Program-made: the position numbers and the translations under genes | Part shown: positions 1 to 5,896 of the stretch, piece after piece | How positions within the stretch are numbered: the stretch's first letter is position 1 | Layout: every line of letters starts with the position of its first letter | Source of the DNA: an uncultured Gammaproteobacteria bacterium | GTDB lineage: Bacteria; Pseudomonadota; Gammaproteobacteria; Nitrosococcales; Methylophagaceae | Assembly: GCA_913058195.1 (NCBI GenBank) | Contig: CAJXPP010000056.1 | Span: 1 to 10,273, forward strand | Direction of reading: 5' to 3' | Length of the DNA: 10,273 nt | The notes under the pieces: model-generated | Told to the model about the DNA's origin: nothing | Seen by the model: only the letters and a program-made list of their open reading frames with translations | The model's database searches: none

Positions 1-47
1 GAGATCATGCCTAGTCTCGTGGGCTCGGAGATGTGTATAAGAGACAG
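1..47 (+). other. Illumina Nextera i7-side adapter (not genomic)
   Basis: Positions 1-5 match the end of the P7 primer, 6-13 (catgccta) sit where the i7 index belongs, 14-28 match the Nextera read-2 adapter, and 29-47 are the 19-base transposon mosaic end (agatgtgtataagagacag). From memory the index matches Nextera N706. Genomic sequence begins at 48. The mosaic end read from the GTG at 33 translates as MYKRQ, a well-known false N-terminus. Confidence 0.98.
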
Positions 48-74
48 GTATTGGGCTACTTGCTTCTTAAATAT

Positions 75-80
75 AAAGGA
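75..80 (+). promoter_or_regulatory. Ribosome binding site that sets the TTG start at 87
   Basis: AAAGGA lies six bases before the TTG at 87-89. It decides the start of the small exported protein, because the only earlier start codon in frame (GTG at 33) lies inside the adapter. Confidence 0.7.
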
Positions 81-86
81 AAAAAA

Positions 87-461
87 TTGAAAAAATCATT
101 TATAGGCTTAATTTCAATGCTATTAATATCAAATATTGCTTGGGCAGAACCTGTTCCACAAAGTCCAACTAGTCCATTACCTAAAGCTAATCTTGAAGCA
201 GTTGCTAAACCTCAAGAGCACTCGAATGTACCCACACCTCATACTCAAGAAGTAACTACACCCAATACTCAAGAGCACCGAGAGGCACCCACACCTAATA
301 TAAGCGAGAGTGAAAATAATAATTCACCTGCCATCCAAGAAAAGACTGCAAAGGTTGATACAAAAACTGAGGCTAAAGACTCAAAAACTAGCTCATCGAA
401 GAGACCATCAGCTTCACTTTTCGGTGCTGTATTAGAAAAACAAGCTGATCGCTTTAAGTAA
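87..461 (+). CDS. Small exported proline/threonine/glutamate-rich protein, unknown function
   Basis: I do not recognise a family. Read from TTG at 87, which has a good ribosome binding site, the product is 124 residues. It opens with a classic Sec signal peptide: MKKS, a hydrophobic core to about residue 17, then AWA at 18-20 as a signal peptidase I site, with mature protein starting EPVPQ. The mature part is low complexity. Residues 22-75 are rich in Pro, Thr, Gln and Glu with imperfect repeats (PTPHTQE, TTPNTQE, APTPNISE). Residues 84-106 are rich in Lys, Ser and Thr. A short, more ordered end follows (SASLFGAVLEKQADRFK). No cysteine or lipobox is present. It is likely periplasmic or secreted and largely disordered. 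Frame and signal peptide are seen; location is inferred. Its promoter would lie beyond the fragment end. It converges on ilvC, sharing the terminator between them. Confidence 0.72.
   Translation: MKKSFIGLISMLLISNIAWAEPVPQSPTSPLPKANLEAVAKPQEHSNVPTPHTQEVTTPNTQEHREAPTPNISESENNNSPAIQEKTAKVDTKTEAKDSKTSSSKRPSASLFGAVLEKQADRFK
211..296 (+). repeat. Short in-frame direct repeats inside the exported protein gene
   Basis: Two 29-base units (211-239 and 268-296) share an identical first 11 bases (ctcaagagcac) and last 9 bases (cccacacct), at a 57-base (19-codon) spacing. Within them, atactcaaga recurs at 241 and 265, a 24-base (8-codon) spacing. All spacings are multiples of three, so copy-number change would keep the frame and only lengthen or shorten the disordered linker. 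Confidence 0.75.
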
Positions 462-475
462 GCTCTATAACAAAA

Positions 476-511
476 CGGGGGCTGATACTTTCATATCAGC
501 CCCCGCCTTTT
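476..511. terminator. Bidirectional rho-independent terminator
   Basis: A perfect 12-bp stem (476-487 with 494-505, CGGGGGCTGATA paired to its complement) closes a six-base loop. On the plus strand it is followed by CCTTTT, and on the minus strand by TTTTGTTATA. It lies between the convergent exported-protein gene (ends 461) and ilvC (ends 533), so it can stop transcripts from both sides. Confidence 0.93.
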
Positions 512-532
512 CTAGCTTGTTAAAATTAAGAT

Positions 533-1549
533 TTAGTTCTTATCTTTATCAACAATTTTTTGAATCCAAGGCATCATTTCACGCAATTTAGCACCTGTTT
601 TTTCAATTGGATGTTGTGCATTAATATGACGCATTGATGTCATTTCTGGGTAGCCAGTTTGACCTTCAAGGATAAATTGTTTTGCGTATTTACCTTCTTG
701 AATATTTTTCAATGCTTCACGCATAGCCCAACGGCTTTCTTCGTTGATGATTTTAGGACCTGTAACATATTCGCCGTATTCAGCATTGTTAGAGATTGAG
801 TAGTTCATGTTAGCGATACCGCCTTCATACATAAGATCTACAATCAATTTCAATTCATGCAAACATTCGAAATAAGCCATTTCTGGCGCGTAGCCCGCTT
901 CCGTTAATGTTTCAAAACCTGCTTTAACAAGTTCAACTGCACCACCACATAAAACAGCTTGCTCACCGAATAAATCAGTTTCTGTTTCATCACGGAATGT
1001 AGTTTCGATAATACCAGTACGTCCACCACCAACACCTGAAGCGTAAGATAATGCGATTGCTTTTGCATTACCAGAAGCATCTTGCTCAATAGCGATTAAA
1101 TCTGGAATACCGCCGCCTTTAACAAATTCACTACGTACTGTGTGACCAGGTGCTTTAGGCGCGATCATGATAACATCTAAATCAGCACGTGGAAGCACTT
1201 GTTTGTAGATGATTGCAAAACCGTGAGCAAAAGCTAGAACTGCACCTTTTTTCAAGTTTGGTTCAACTTCATCTTTATATAGTTGAGATTGGAACTCATC
1301 AGGAGTCAAAATCATAACTAAATCAGCATCTGCAACAGCAGTCGGTGTATCTTTTACTGTTAAGCCGTGTGCTTCAGCTTTAGCAATTGAAGATGAACCT
1401 GGACGTAATGCAACAGTCACATCAACACCAGAATCTTTTAAGTTACAAGCATGTGCATGGCCTTGTGAACCGTAACCAACAACGGTTACTTTCATACCTT
1501 TGATGATATTTATGTCACAATCTTTATCGTAATAAACGTTCAAACTCAT
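533..1549 (-). CDS. ilvC: Ketol-acid reductoisomerase (NADP+), class I
   Basis: Converts 2-acetolactate (or 2-aceto-2-hydroxybutyrate) to the 2,3-dihydroxy acid by Mg-dependent alkyl migration and NADPH reduction, the second common step of valine and isoleucine synthesis; cytosolic. At 338 residues it is the short class I form rather than the ~490-residue class II enzyme of E. coli. The N-terminal Rossmann domain shows GYGSQG at 25-30, and R49 with S52-S54 mark NADPH preference. H109 (FAHGF) and K132 (PKAPGHTVR) are expected active-site residues. The C-terminal all-helical knotted domain carries the metal ligands D192 and E196 (TDLFGEQ) and E228 and E232 (ECLHELK), with S253 nearby. AAGGAA lies about seven bases before the ATG. 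It is last in the ilvI-ilvH-ilvC operon, 94 bases after ilvH, and is followed by the strong terminator. That 94-base gap shows no convincing promoter or hairpin. Confidence 0.98.
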   Translation of the reverse strand: MSLNVYYDKDCDINIIKGMKVTVVGYGSQGHAHACNLKDSGVDVTVALRPGSSSIAKAEAHGLTVKDTPTAVADADLVMILTPDEFQSQLYKDEVEPNLKKGAVLAFAHGFAIIYKQVLPRADLDVIMIAPKAPGHTVRSEFVKGGGIPDLIAIEQDASGNAKAIALSYASGVGGGRTGIIETTFRDETETDLFGEQAVLCGGAVELVKAGFETLTEAGYAPEMAYFECLHELKLIVDLMYEGGIANMNYSISNNAEYGEYVTGPKIINEESRWAMREALKNIQEGKYAKQFILEGQTGYPEMTSMRHINAQHPIEKTGAKLREMMPWIQKIVDKDKN

Positions 1550-1643
1550 TTTTAATTCCTTAATACTTCAAAAATCTAATTTAAGATATTTTCATGTTCA
1601 TTATCTTCCCGAATATGGCAAAGATAGATCATGGAAATGTCTC

Positions 1644-2138
1644 TTATACGCGTAAAACTTTATCACCACGGGCAATACCTGACACCCCTGAGCGAACAGT
1701 TTCTAAAATTTTATGTTCCGCAAGAGCTTCGATAAACGAATCTACTTTACGGCCTGATCCAGTCAATTCAATTGTGTAACTTGCTGTCGTGACATCAATT
1801 ACATGGCCACGGAAGATGTCTGCCAAACGCTTAATATCTTCTCTTTGAGCCATTGTGGATGCTTTGACCTTAACCAGTACCATCTCACGCTCAATATGTG
1901 GCCCATCAGATAAATCTAATAGTTTAACCACATCTATTAACTTATTAAGCTGTTTGATAATTTGTTCAATTATACGATCAGTACCTACTGCAACGATAGT
2001 GATACGTGATAATGAAGCATCTTCAGTAGGTGCAACTGTTAATGATTCAATATTATACGCCCGCGCAGAAAACAAGCCTACAACGCGAGACAAAGCACCC
2101 GCTTCATTCTCAATCAAAATAGAAATAATATGACGCAT
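1644..2138 (-). CDS. ilvH: Acetolactate synthase small (regulatory) subunit
   Basis: Regulatory subunit of acetohydroxyacid synthase; it activates the large subunit and confers valine feedback inhibition. The 164-residue length is nearly the same as E. coli IlvH. Residues 2-75 form the ACT domain (RHIISILIENEAGALSRVVG, then YNIESLTVAPTED), and residues 80-164 form the C-terminal domain ending SGIARGDKVLRV. N11, G14 and N29, positions associated with valine binding in E. coli IlvH, are all present, so feedback control is probably intact. Its ATG overlaps the ilvI stop by one base (TAATG), and GGGAG lies eight bases upstream inside ilvI. This indicates translational coupling and balanced subunit amounts. 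Confidence 0.98.
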   Translation of the reverse strand: MRHIISILIENEAGALSRVVGLFSARAYNIESLTVAPTEDASLSRITIVAVGTDRIIEQIIKQLNKLIDVVKLLDLSDGPHIEREMVLVKVKASTMAQREDIKRLADIFRGHVIDVTTASYTIELTGSGRKVDSFIEALAEHKILETVRSGVSGIARGDKVLRV

Positions 2139-3880
2139 TATGAAAGCTCCCGCTCTGGATCTTGCGGTAATTTCGCATGTGGCGACATATGCATCTCATT
2201 GTGAGCCATACCTGCAGCAATCATTGGATAAACATTTTCAGTCCGATCAGTAACAATATCAACAAATACTAAGCGATCTTTTAGAGAAAATGCTTTCTCT
2301 AAACCTGATCTAAGATCAGCAGGATCTTCGATCCGTATGCCAACATGACCATAGCTTTCTGCTAACTTCACAAAGTCAGGCAGTGATTCCATATACGACG
2401 ATGAATAACGCTCTTTGTAGAAAAATTCTTGCCACTGACGAACCATGCCTAAATAACGATTATTCAAGGCAATAATCTTAATAGGTAATCCATATTGCAA
2501 ACAGGTAGAAAGCTCCTGAATACACATTTGAATACTACCCTCACCCGTTACACACACCACGGTTTCATCAGGATAAGCTAATTGAACCCCCATTGCTGCG
2601 GGTAGACCAAAGCCCATCGTACCTAAGCCACCAGAATTAATCCAACGGTTTGGTTTTTCAAATCCATAATACTGTGCCGCCCACATCTGATGTTGACCAA
2701 CATCTGATGTAACATAAGCATCACCATTGGTTATCTCATGAACTATCTCAATAGCTGCTTGCGGTTTAATTACATCGCTTGACTTGTCATAACTCAAACA
2801 TTCTTTTGCCCGCCAGCCATTTATAACTTTCCACCATGTTTCGATAGCTTTCTTTTGAGTTTGCTTTTTACCTGTTGTTAAGATGTGATTCATCTCTTGC
2901 AACACGCCAGCCACATCACCAACAATCGGAATATCTACGGTGATTGTTTTAGAAATTGATGAAGGATCAATATCAATATGAATGATTTGTGCATCAGGAC
3001 AAAATTCAGCAATTTTACCCGTAACGCGATCATCAAAACGAGCACCAATCGCAATTAATACATCGCAATCGTGCATGGCCATATTGGCTTCATAAGTACC
3101 GTGCATACCCAGCATACCGATATTTAATTCATCACTTGCAGGATAAGCACCTAAACCCATCAATGTTTGAGTAATCGGATAGCCTAAATGACGAACAAAA
3201 GTACGCAACTCTTCAGAAGCATTGCCTAAAACAACACCGCCACCTGAATAAATCATTGGTTTTTTAGCTGTCAGTAATAGTTCTACCGCACGCTTAATTT
3301 GACCAGAATGACCTTTTACTGTCGGCTGATATGAACGCATAGTGATTTTATCAGGATAGTGATAAGGCACTTTGATATTAGGATCAGTAATATCTTTTGG
3401 CACATCAATTACAACTGGGCCAGGTCGGCCAGTAGTGGCAACATAAAATGCTTTTTTAATTGTTTCAGCTAATTTTGTAACGTCTTTAACTAAGAAATTA
3501 TGCTTTACACAAGGGCGCGTAATACCGACCGCATCAACCTCTTGAAAAGCATCACTACCAATAACAGCTGAAGGAACTTGACCTGTAATAACAACCATTG
3601 GAATTGAATCCATATAGGCTGTTGCAATACCTGTTACAGCGTTGGTTGCACCAGGGCCTGACGTGACCAAGACCACACCAGGTTTACCCGTAGACCGCGC
3701 ATAACCATCCGCCGCATGCGTTGCCGCTTGCTCATGACGTACTAATATATGTTTTACATCATCCTGCTGATAGAGCGCATCATATATATGAAGCACCGAA
3801 CCACCGGGATAACCAAACAAATATTCAACACCTTCGTCCTTTAAACTATGAACGAGAATATCCGCACCGCTTAATTCCAC
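2138..3880 (-). CDS. ilvI: Acetolactate synthase large (catalytic) subunit
   Basis: ThDP- and FAD-dependent enzyme that condenses two pyruvates to 2-acetolactate, or pyruvate with 2-ketobutyrate. From GTG at 3878-3880 the protein is 580 residues. The N-terminal ThDP pyrimidine domain has FGYPGG at 22-27 and the catalytic glutamate in RHEQ at E50. A central FAD-associated domain and the C-terminal pyrophosphate domain follow; the latter has GEGS at 446-449 and NN at 473-474. I chose GTG because a strong site (AAAGGGGAA) ends just before it and because the resulting start, (M)ELSGADILV, lines up with the E. coli form MEMLSGAEMVV. The ATG at 3899-3901 would add seven residues (MFVKGEL) and has no ribosome binding site. 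It is first in the operon, with a promoter directly upstream, and overlaps ilvH by one base. The motif reads GEG rather than the usual GDG. Confidence 0.96.
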   Translation of the reverse strand: MELSGADILVHSLKDEGVEYLFGYPGGSVLHIYDALYQQDDVKHILVRHEQAATHAADGYARSTGKPGVVLVTSGPGATNAVTGIATAYMDSIPMVVITGQVPSAVIGSDAFQEVDAVGITRPCVKHNFLVKDVTKLAETIKKAFYVATTGRPGPVVIDVPKDITDPNIKVPYHYPDKITMRSYQPTVKGHSGQIKRAVELLLTAKKPMIYSGGGVVLGNASEELRTFVRHLGYPITQTLMGLGAYPASDELNIGMLGMHGTYEANMAMHDCDVLIAIGARFDDRVTGKIAEFCPDAQIIHIDIDPSSISKTITVDIPIVGDVAGVLQEMNHILTTGKKQTQKKAIETWWKVINGWRAKECLSYDKSSDVIKPQAAIEIVHEITNGDAYVTSDVGQHQMWAAQYYGFEKPNRWINSGGLGTMGFGLPAAMGVQLAYPDETVVCVTGEGSIQMCIQELSTCLQYGLPIKIIALNNRYLGMVRQWQEFFYKERYSSSYMESLPDFVKLAESYGHVGIRIEDPADLRSGLEKAFSLKDRLVFVDIVTDRTENVYPMIAAGMAHNEMHMSPHAKLPQDPERELS

Positions 3881-3883
3881 GAG

Positions 3884-3892
3884 TTCCCCTTT
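3884..3892 (-). promoter_or_regulatory. Ribosome binding site for the ilvI GTG start
   Basis: On the minus strand AAAGGGGAA lies three bases (CTC) before the GTG at 3880-3878. It falls inside the coding sequence if the upstream ATG at 3901 is used, which supports the shorter form. Confidence 0.6.
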
Positions 3893-3921
3893 AACAAACA
3901 TTATAAATATTCAAACCCGTA

Positions 3922-3950
3922 AATGTACGTGGAATGCCACCTTAGGTCAA
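3922..3950 (-). promoter_or_regulatory. Probable sigma70 promoter of ilvI-ilvH-ilvC
   Basis: Read on the minus strand, TTGACC (3950-3945, five of six to consensus) and TACATT (3927-3922, four of six) are separated by exactly 17 bases. Transcription would begin near 3915, giving a leader of about 35 bases to the GTG start. That leaves no room for an attenuator with a leader peptide. Confidence 0.6.
3929..3940. promoter_or_regulatory. Near-palindrome in the ilv promoter spacer, possible operator
   Basis: GTGGAATGCCAC is a 12-base inverted repeat with one mismatched pair (GTGG and CCAC arms). It lies wholly between the -35 and -10 elements of the ilv promoter, a position where a bound repressor, or a MerR-type activator, would act. 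No matching regulator is encoded in the window. Chance occurrence of such a short palindrome is possible. Confidence 0.3.
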
Positions 3951-4038
3951 GAAAAACAATCTTCAAACCCTTTGTTTTTGCATGGCTTTAGCTATTAGAT
4001 ATCCGCTGATGGATAGTGTTGTGGCATAATTCATCACT

Positions 4039-5088
4039 ATGACAAAATTACATACAAAACAAATAACCCTCAAGCAGCCTGATGACTGGCACCTTCACTT
4101 GCGCGATGAAGCGGCACTGTCTCGCACTGTTCCTGACTCAGCACAGAACTTTAATCGTGCGATTATAATGCCCAACCTTCGCCCTCCAGTCACAACAACT
4201 GCTATAGCACAAAGCTATTATGAGCGAATTTTAAAAGCCAGACCTGAAGGAAGTAATTTCCAGCCGTTAATGACTTTATATCTAACGAATAATACCAGTG
4301 CTGATGAAATTAAAACAGCCCATCAAAGTAGCCTTGTTCATGCTGTAAAACTTTACCCTGCTGGCGCAACCACTAACTCCGATGCTGGCGTCACCGATCT
4401 GGCCCTGTGTGCTAATGCACTAAGTGAAATGCAACATCTCGGCATGCCCTTACTCGTGCATGGCGAAGTCACTAGCCCTGAAATCGATGTTTTTGATCGT
4501 GAGAAAGTATTTATTGAACAAGTTTTAAAACCGCTGTTAACTGACTACCCAACACTAAAAGTAATCTTTGAACACATTACAACGTCTGATGCAGTTGACT
4601 TTGTAATGAACAGTGATGATCGCATTGCAGCAACGATTACCCCCCACCATTTATTATTAAATCGAAATGATCTGCTTGTCGGTGGTATTCATCCACATAA
4701 TTATTGCTTACCTGTTCTAAAGCGTAATACACATCAACAGGCGCTGATTACAGCAGCAACAAGTGGAAGCCCTAAGTTCTTTTTAGGTACTGACAGTGCG
4801 CCACATGCAATTGATGCTAAAGAGACATCATGCGGTTGTGCAGGTATCTATAGCGGCCATGCGGCAATTGAATTATATGCTGAGGCTTTTGAAGCGGCGG
4901 ACGCGTTAGATAAGTTAGAAGGTTTCGCCAGTCACTTTGGCCCAGACTTCTATGGCTTACCTAGAAATTCAAACACGATCACACTAGTGAAACAATCATG
5001 GTTAGTGCCTGAAACCTTAAGCTTTGCCGGAAAACCTTTAGTTCCTATGCGTGCAGGTGAACAAATTAGCTGGCAGGTTAAAGCTTAA
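4039..5088 (+). CDS. pyrC: Dihydroorotase
   Basis: Zinc enzyme that cyclises N-carbamoyl-L-aspartate to dihydroorotate, the third step of de novo pyrimidine synthesis; cytosolic. At 349 residues it matches the E. coli PyrC type (348), a TIM-barrel amidohydrolase. The two-metal site is complete: H18 and H20 (DWHLHLRD), K104 (VKLYPAG, the lysine that is carboxylated), H141 (LVHGE), H179 (FEHITT) and D252 (GTDSAPH). R22 and N46 fit the substrate-carboxylate sites, and T111-T112 fall in the mobile loop over the active site. No clear ribosome binding site precedes the ATG, but the start fits family length and there is no alternative just downstream. It is read divergently from ilvI across 137 bases, and only weak promoter candidates were seen on this strand. 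It converges on the DUF2149 gene with 21 bases between stop codons. Confidence 0.98.
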   Translation: MTKLHTKQITLKQPDDWHLHLRDEAALSRTVPDSAQNFNRAIIMPNLRPPVTTTAIAQSYYERILKARPEGSNFQPLMTLYLTNNTSADEIKTAHQSSLVHAVKLYPAGATTNSDAGVTDLALCANALSEMQHLGMPLLVHGEVTSPEIDVFDREKVFIEQVLKPLLTDYPTLKVIFEHITTSDAVDFVMNSDDRIAATITPHHLLLNRNDLLVGGIHPHNYCLPVLKRNTHQQALITAATSGSPKFFLGTDSAPHAIDAKETSCGCAGIYSGHAAIELYAEAFEAADALDKLEGFASHFGPDFYGLPRNSNTITLVKQSWLVPETLSFAGKPLVPMRAGEQISWQVKA

Positions 5089-5109
5089 TAATCACATCAT
5101 CACCAGACA

Positions 5110-5427
5110 TTAATCACCAATCAAGATTAACTTACCCGTTTTAGGATCACGAAAAACCTGACCTACTGCTTCAAAGCCTTCAGCTCCCCCTTGGCGGCCT
5201 AGTGGTGATTCAGGTATTTCCTTTCCCATCTCAATAACTTCTTTTTCTGAATAAGTTGCCTGTTTTGATGCTTGTTGAAAATGATCTTGCAATTGATCAC
5301 TCATAGCAATCAAGGCCGCAATTAGCCCACATGCAAATACCAACATAAGATCAAGAAAGTTAGCCATTGGCCCTAATGGTTCTTCACTTTCTGTACTAAA
5401 GCGGTTCTTTTGCCACGATCTAGCCAT
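5110..5427 (-). CDS. DUF2149 protein, ExbD/MotB-like single-span partner of the proton channel
   Basis: A 105-residue protein of the DUF2149 type. Residues 1-18 are polar and basic and should be cytoplasmic. Residues 22-42 form one transmembrane helix (MANFLDLMLVFACGLIAALI), and the rest is polar and probably periplasmic, ending in RDPKTGKLILIGD. D26 near the start of the helix is placed as in ExbD/TolR (their PLVDVMLVL), where the aspartate carries protons; this similarity is by eye. It starts one base after the TolQ-like gene stops, with AGGAG six bases upstream inside that gene. It is the last gene of the three-gene unit. DUF2149 genes are known beside MotA/TolQ/ExbB-type and CobN-type genes, so it is probably the stator partner. 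Its direct role is inferred. Confidence 0.85.
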   Translation of the reverse strand: MARSWQKNRFSTESEEPLGPMANFLDLMLVFACGLIAALIAMSDQLQDHFQQASKQATYSEKEVIEMGKEIPESPLGRQGGAEGFEAVGQVFRDPKTGKLILIGD

Positions 5428-5428
5428 C

Positions 5429-5893
5429 TTAATCTCCTGTGACCACTTGTACTTGCTGTTGTTCGATCGTTGTTAGAGCAGTGTCATACCAGCGACGACG
5501 AACACGACCTAATACAAAACCTACTATACCAATCAACAGCCCTAAGACTGTGGTATCAAAAGCAACACTCATGGCTGTCGTTAGGATACCTAACTCGCCC
5601 GTTCCTAATGCTGAAAGACCCGGGCCTAAAGGAATTAATGTCCCCATCAACCCTAACATGGGTGCAATACGTGCTAAAAAGTCACTGCGTTCAATACGCC
5701 GTGTAGCCAAATGTTCTAAACCTGCTAAATCACCACTTTTAATCCATAAAGGAATTGCTCTAAATCGTTCTGAAAGTGCAATCCCGACATCTAATAATGC
5801 AATTGCTGAAAAGAATAATAAAAGATAAATAACAGGTTCTAATAGATAGCCCACTAGACCATGCATGATTCCTATCGATATTGAACTTAACAT
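5429..5893 (-). CDS. MotA/TolQ/ExbB-family proton channel protein, short form
   Basis: Inner-membrane protein of the family that uses the proton gradient to drive movement or energise partners. At 154 residues it is much shorter than E. coli ExbB or TolQ (about 230-245). TM1 spans about 14-36. A short cytoplasmic stretch (38-72, with SERFRAIP and ATRRIERSD) follows. TM2 (about 75-97) holds IAPMLGLMGTLIPLG, like the GLLGTV signature of ExbB. TM3 (about 104-129) has TT at 114-115 facing GLLIGIVG, where ExbB-family channels keep a conserved threonine. A basic end follows (GRVRRRWYD). It begins three bases after the CobN-like gene stops, with AAAGGAAA about ten bases upstream, and ends one base before the DUF2149 gene, so the three are one operon. 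Context and the loss of most of the cytoplasmic domain suggest it energises the CobN-like protein rather than a Tol or TonB system. Confidence 0.92.
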   Translation of the reverse strand: MLSSISIGIMHGLVGYLLEPVIYLLLFFSAIALLDVGIALSERFRAIPLWIKSGDLAGLEHLATRRIERSDFLARIAPMLGLMGTLIPLGPGLSALGTGELGILTTAMSVAFDTTVLGLLIGIVGFVLGRVRRRWYDTALTTIEQQQVQVVTGD

Positions 5894-5896
5894 GAA

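Noticed and set aside
33..86. N-terminal extension MYKRQVLGYLLLKYKGKK of the first protein.
   Set aside because: The first five codons are adapter, and the true start with ribosome binding site is the TTG at 87.
1638..1649. A 12-base match (tgtctcttatac) to the Nextera mosaic end inside the window, suggesting a chimeric join.
   Set aside because: It spans the natural end of ilvH (SGIARGDKVLRV, as in the family), continues into ordinary operon sequence, and the match breaks on both sides. Chance identity is the better reading.
1594..2133. Plus-strand frames opposite ilvH (1594-1779 and 1855-2133) and a minus-strand frame inside ilvC (904-1089).
   Set aside because: These are shadows of ilvH and ilvC, whose own products are unmistakable.
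3902..4038. A leader-peptide attenuator for ilvI, or a strong promoter for pyrC, in the divergent gap.
   Set aside because: The ilv leader is too short for a peptide plus hairpins. On the pyrC strand CATAAT at 4025-4030 is too close to the ATG and lacks a -35 box; TTGTTT (3972) with TTAGAT (3995) matches only three of six at each box.
5439..5828. 129-residue plus-strand reading frame opposite the TolQ-like gene, and a second one at 5470-5706.
   Set aside because: Both lie antisense to a well-supported membrane protein, have Ser/Pro/Arg-rich or unstructured translations, and lack ribosome binding sites.
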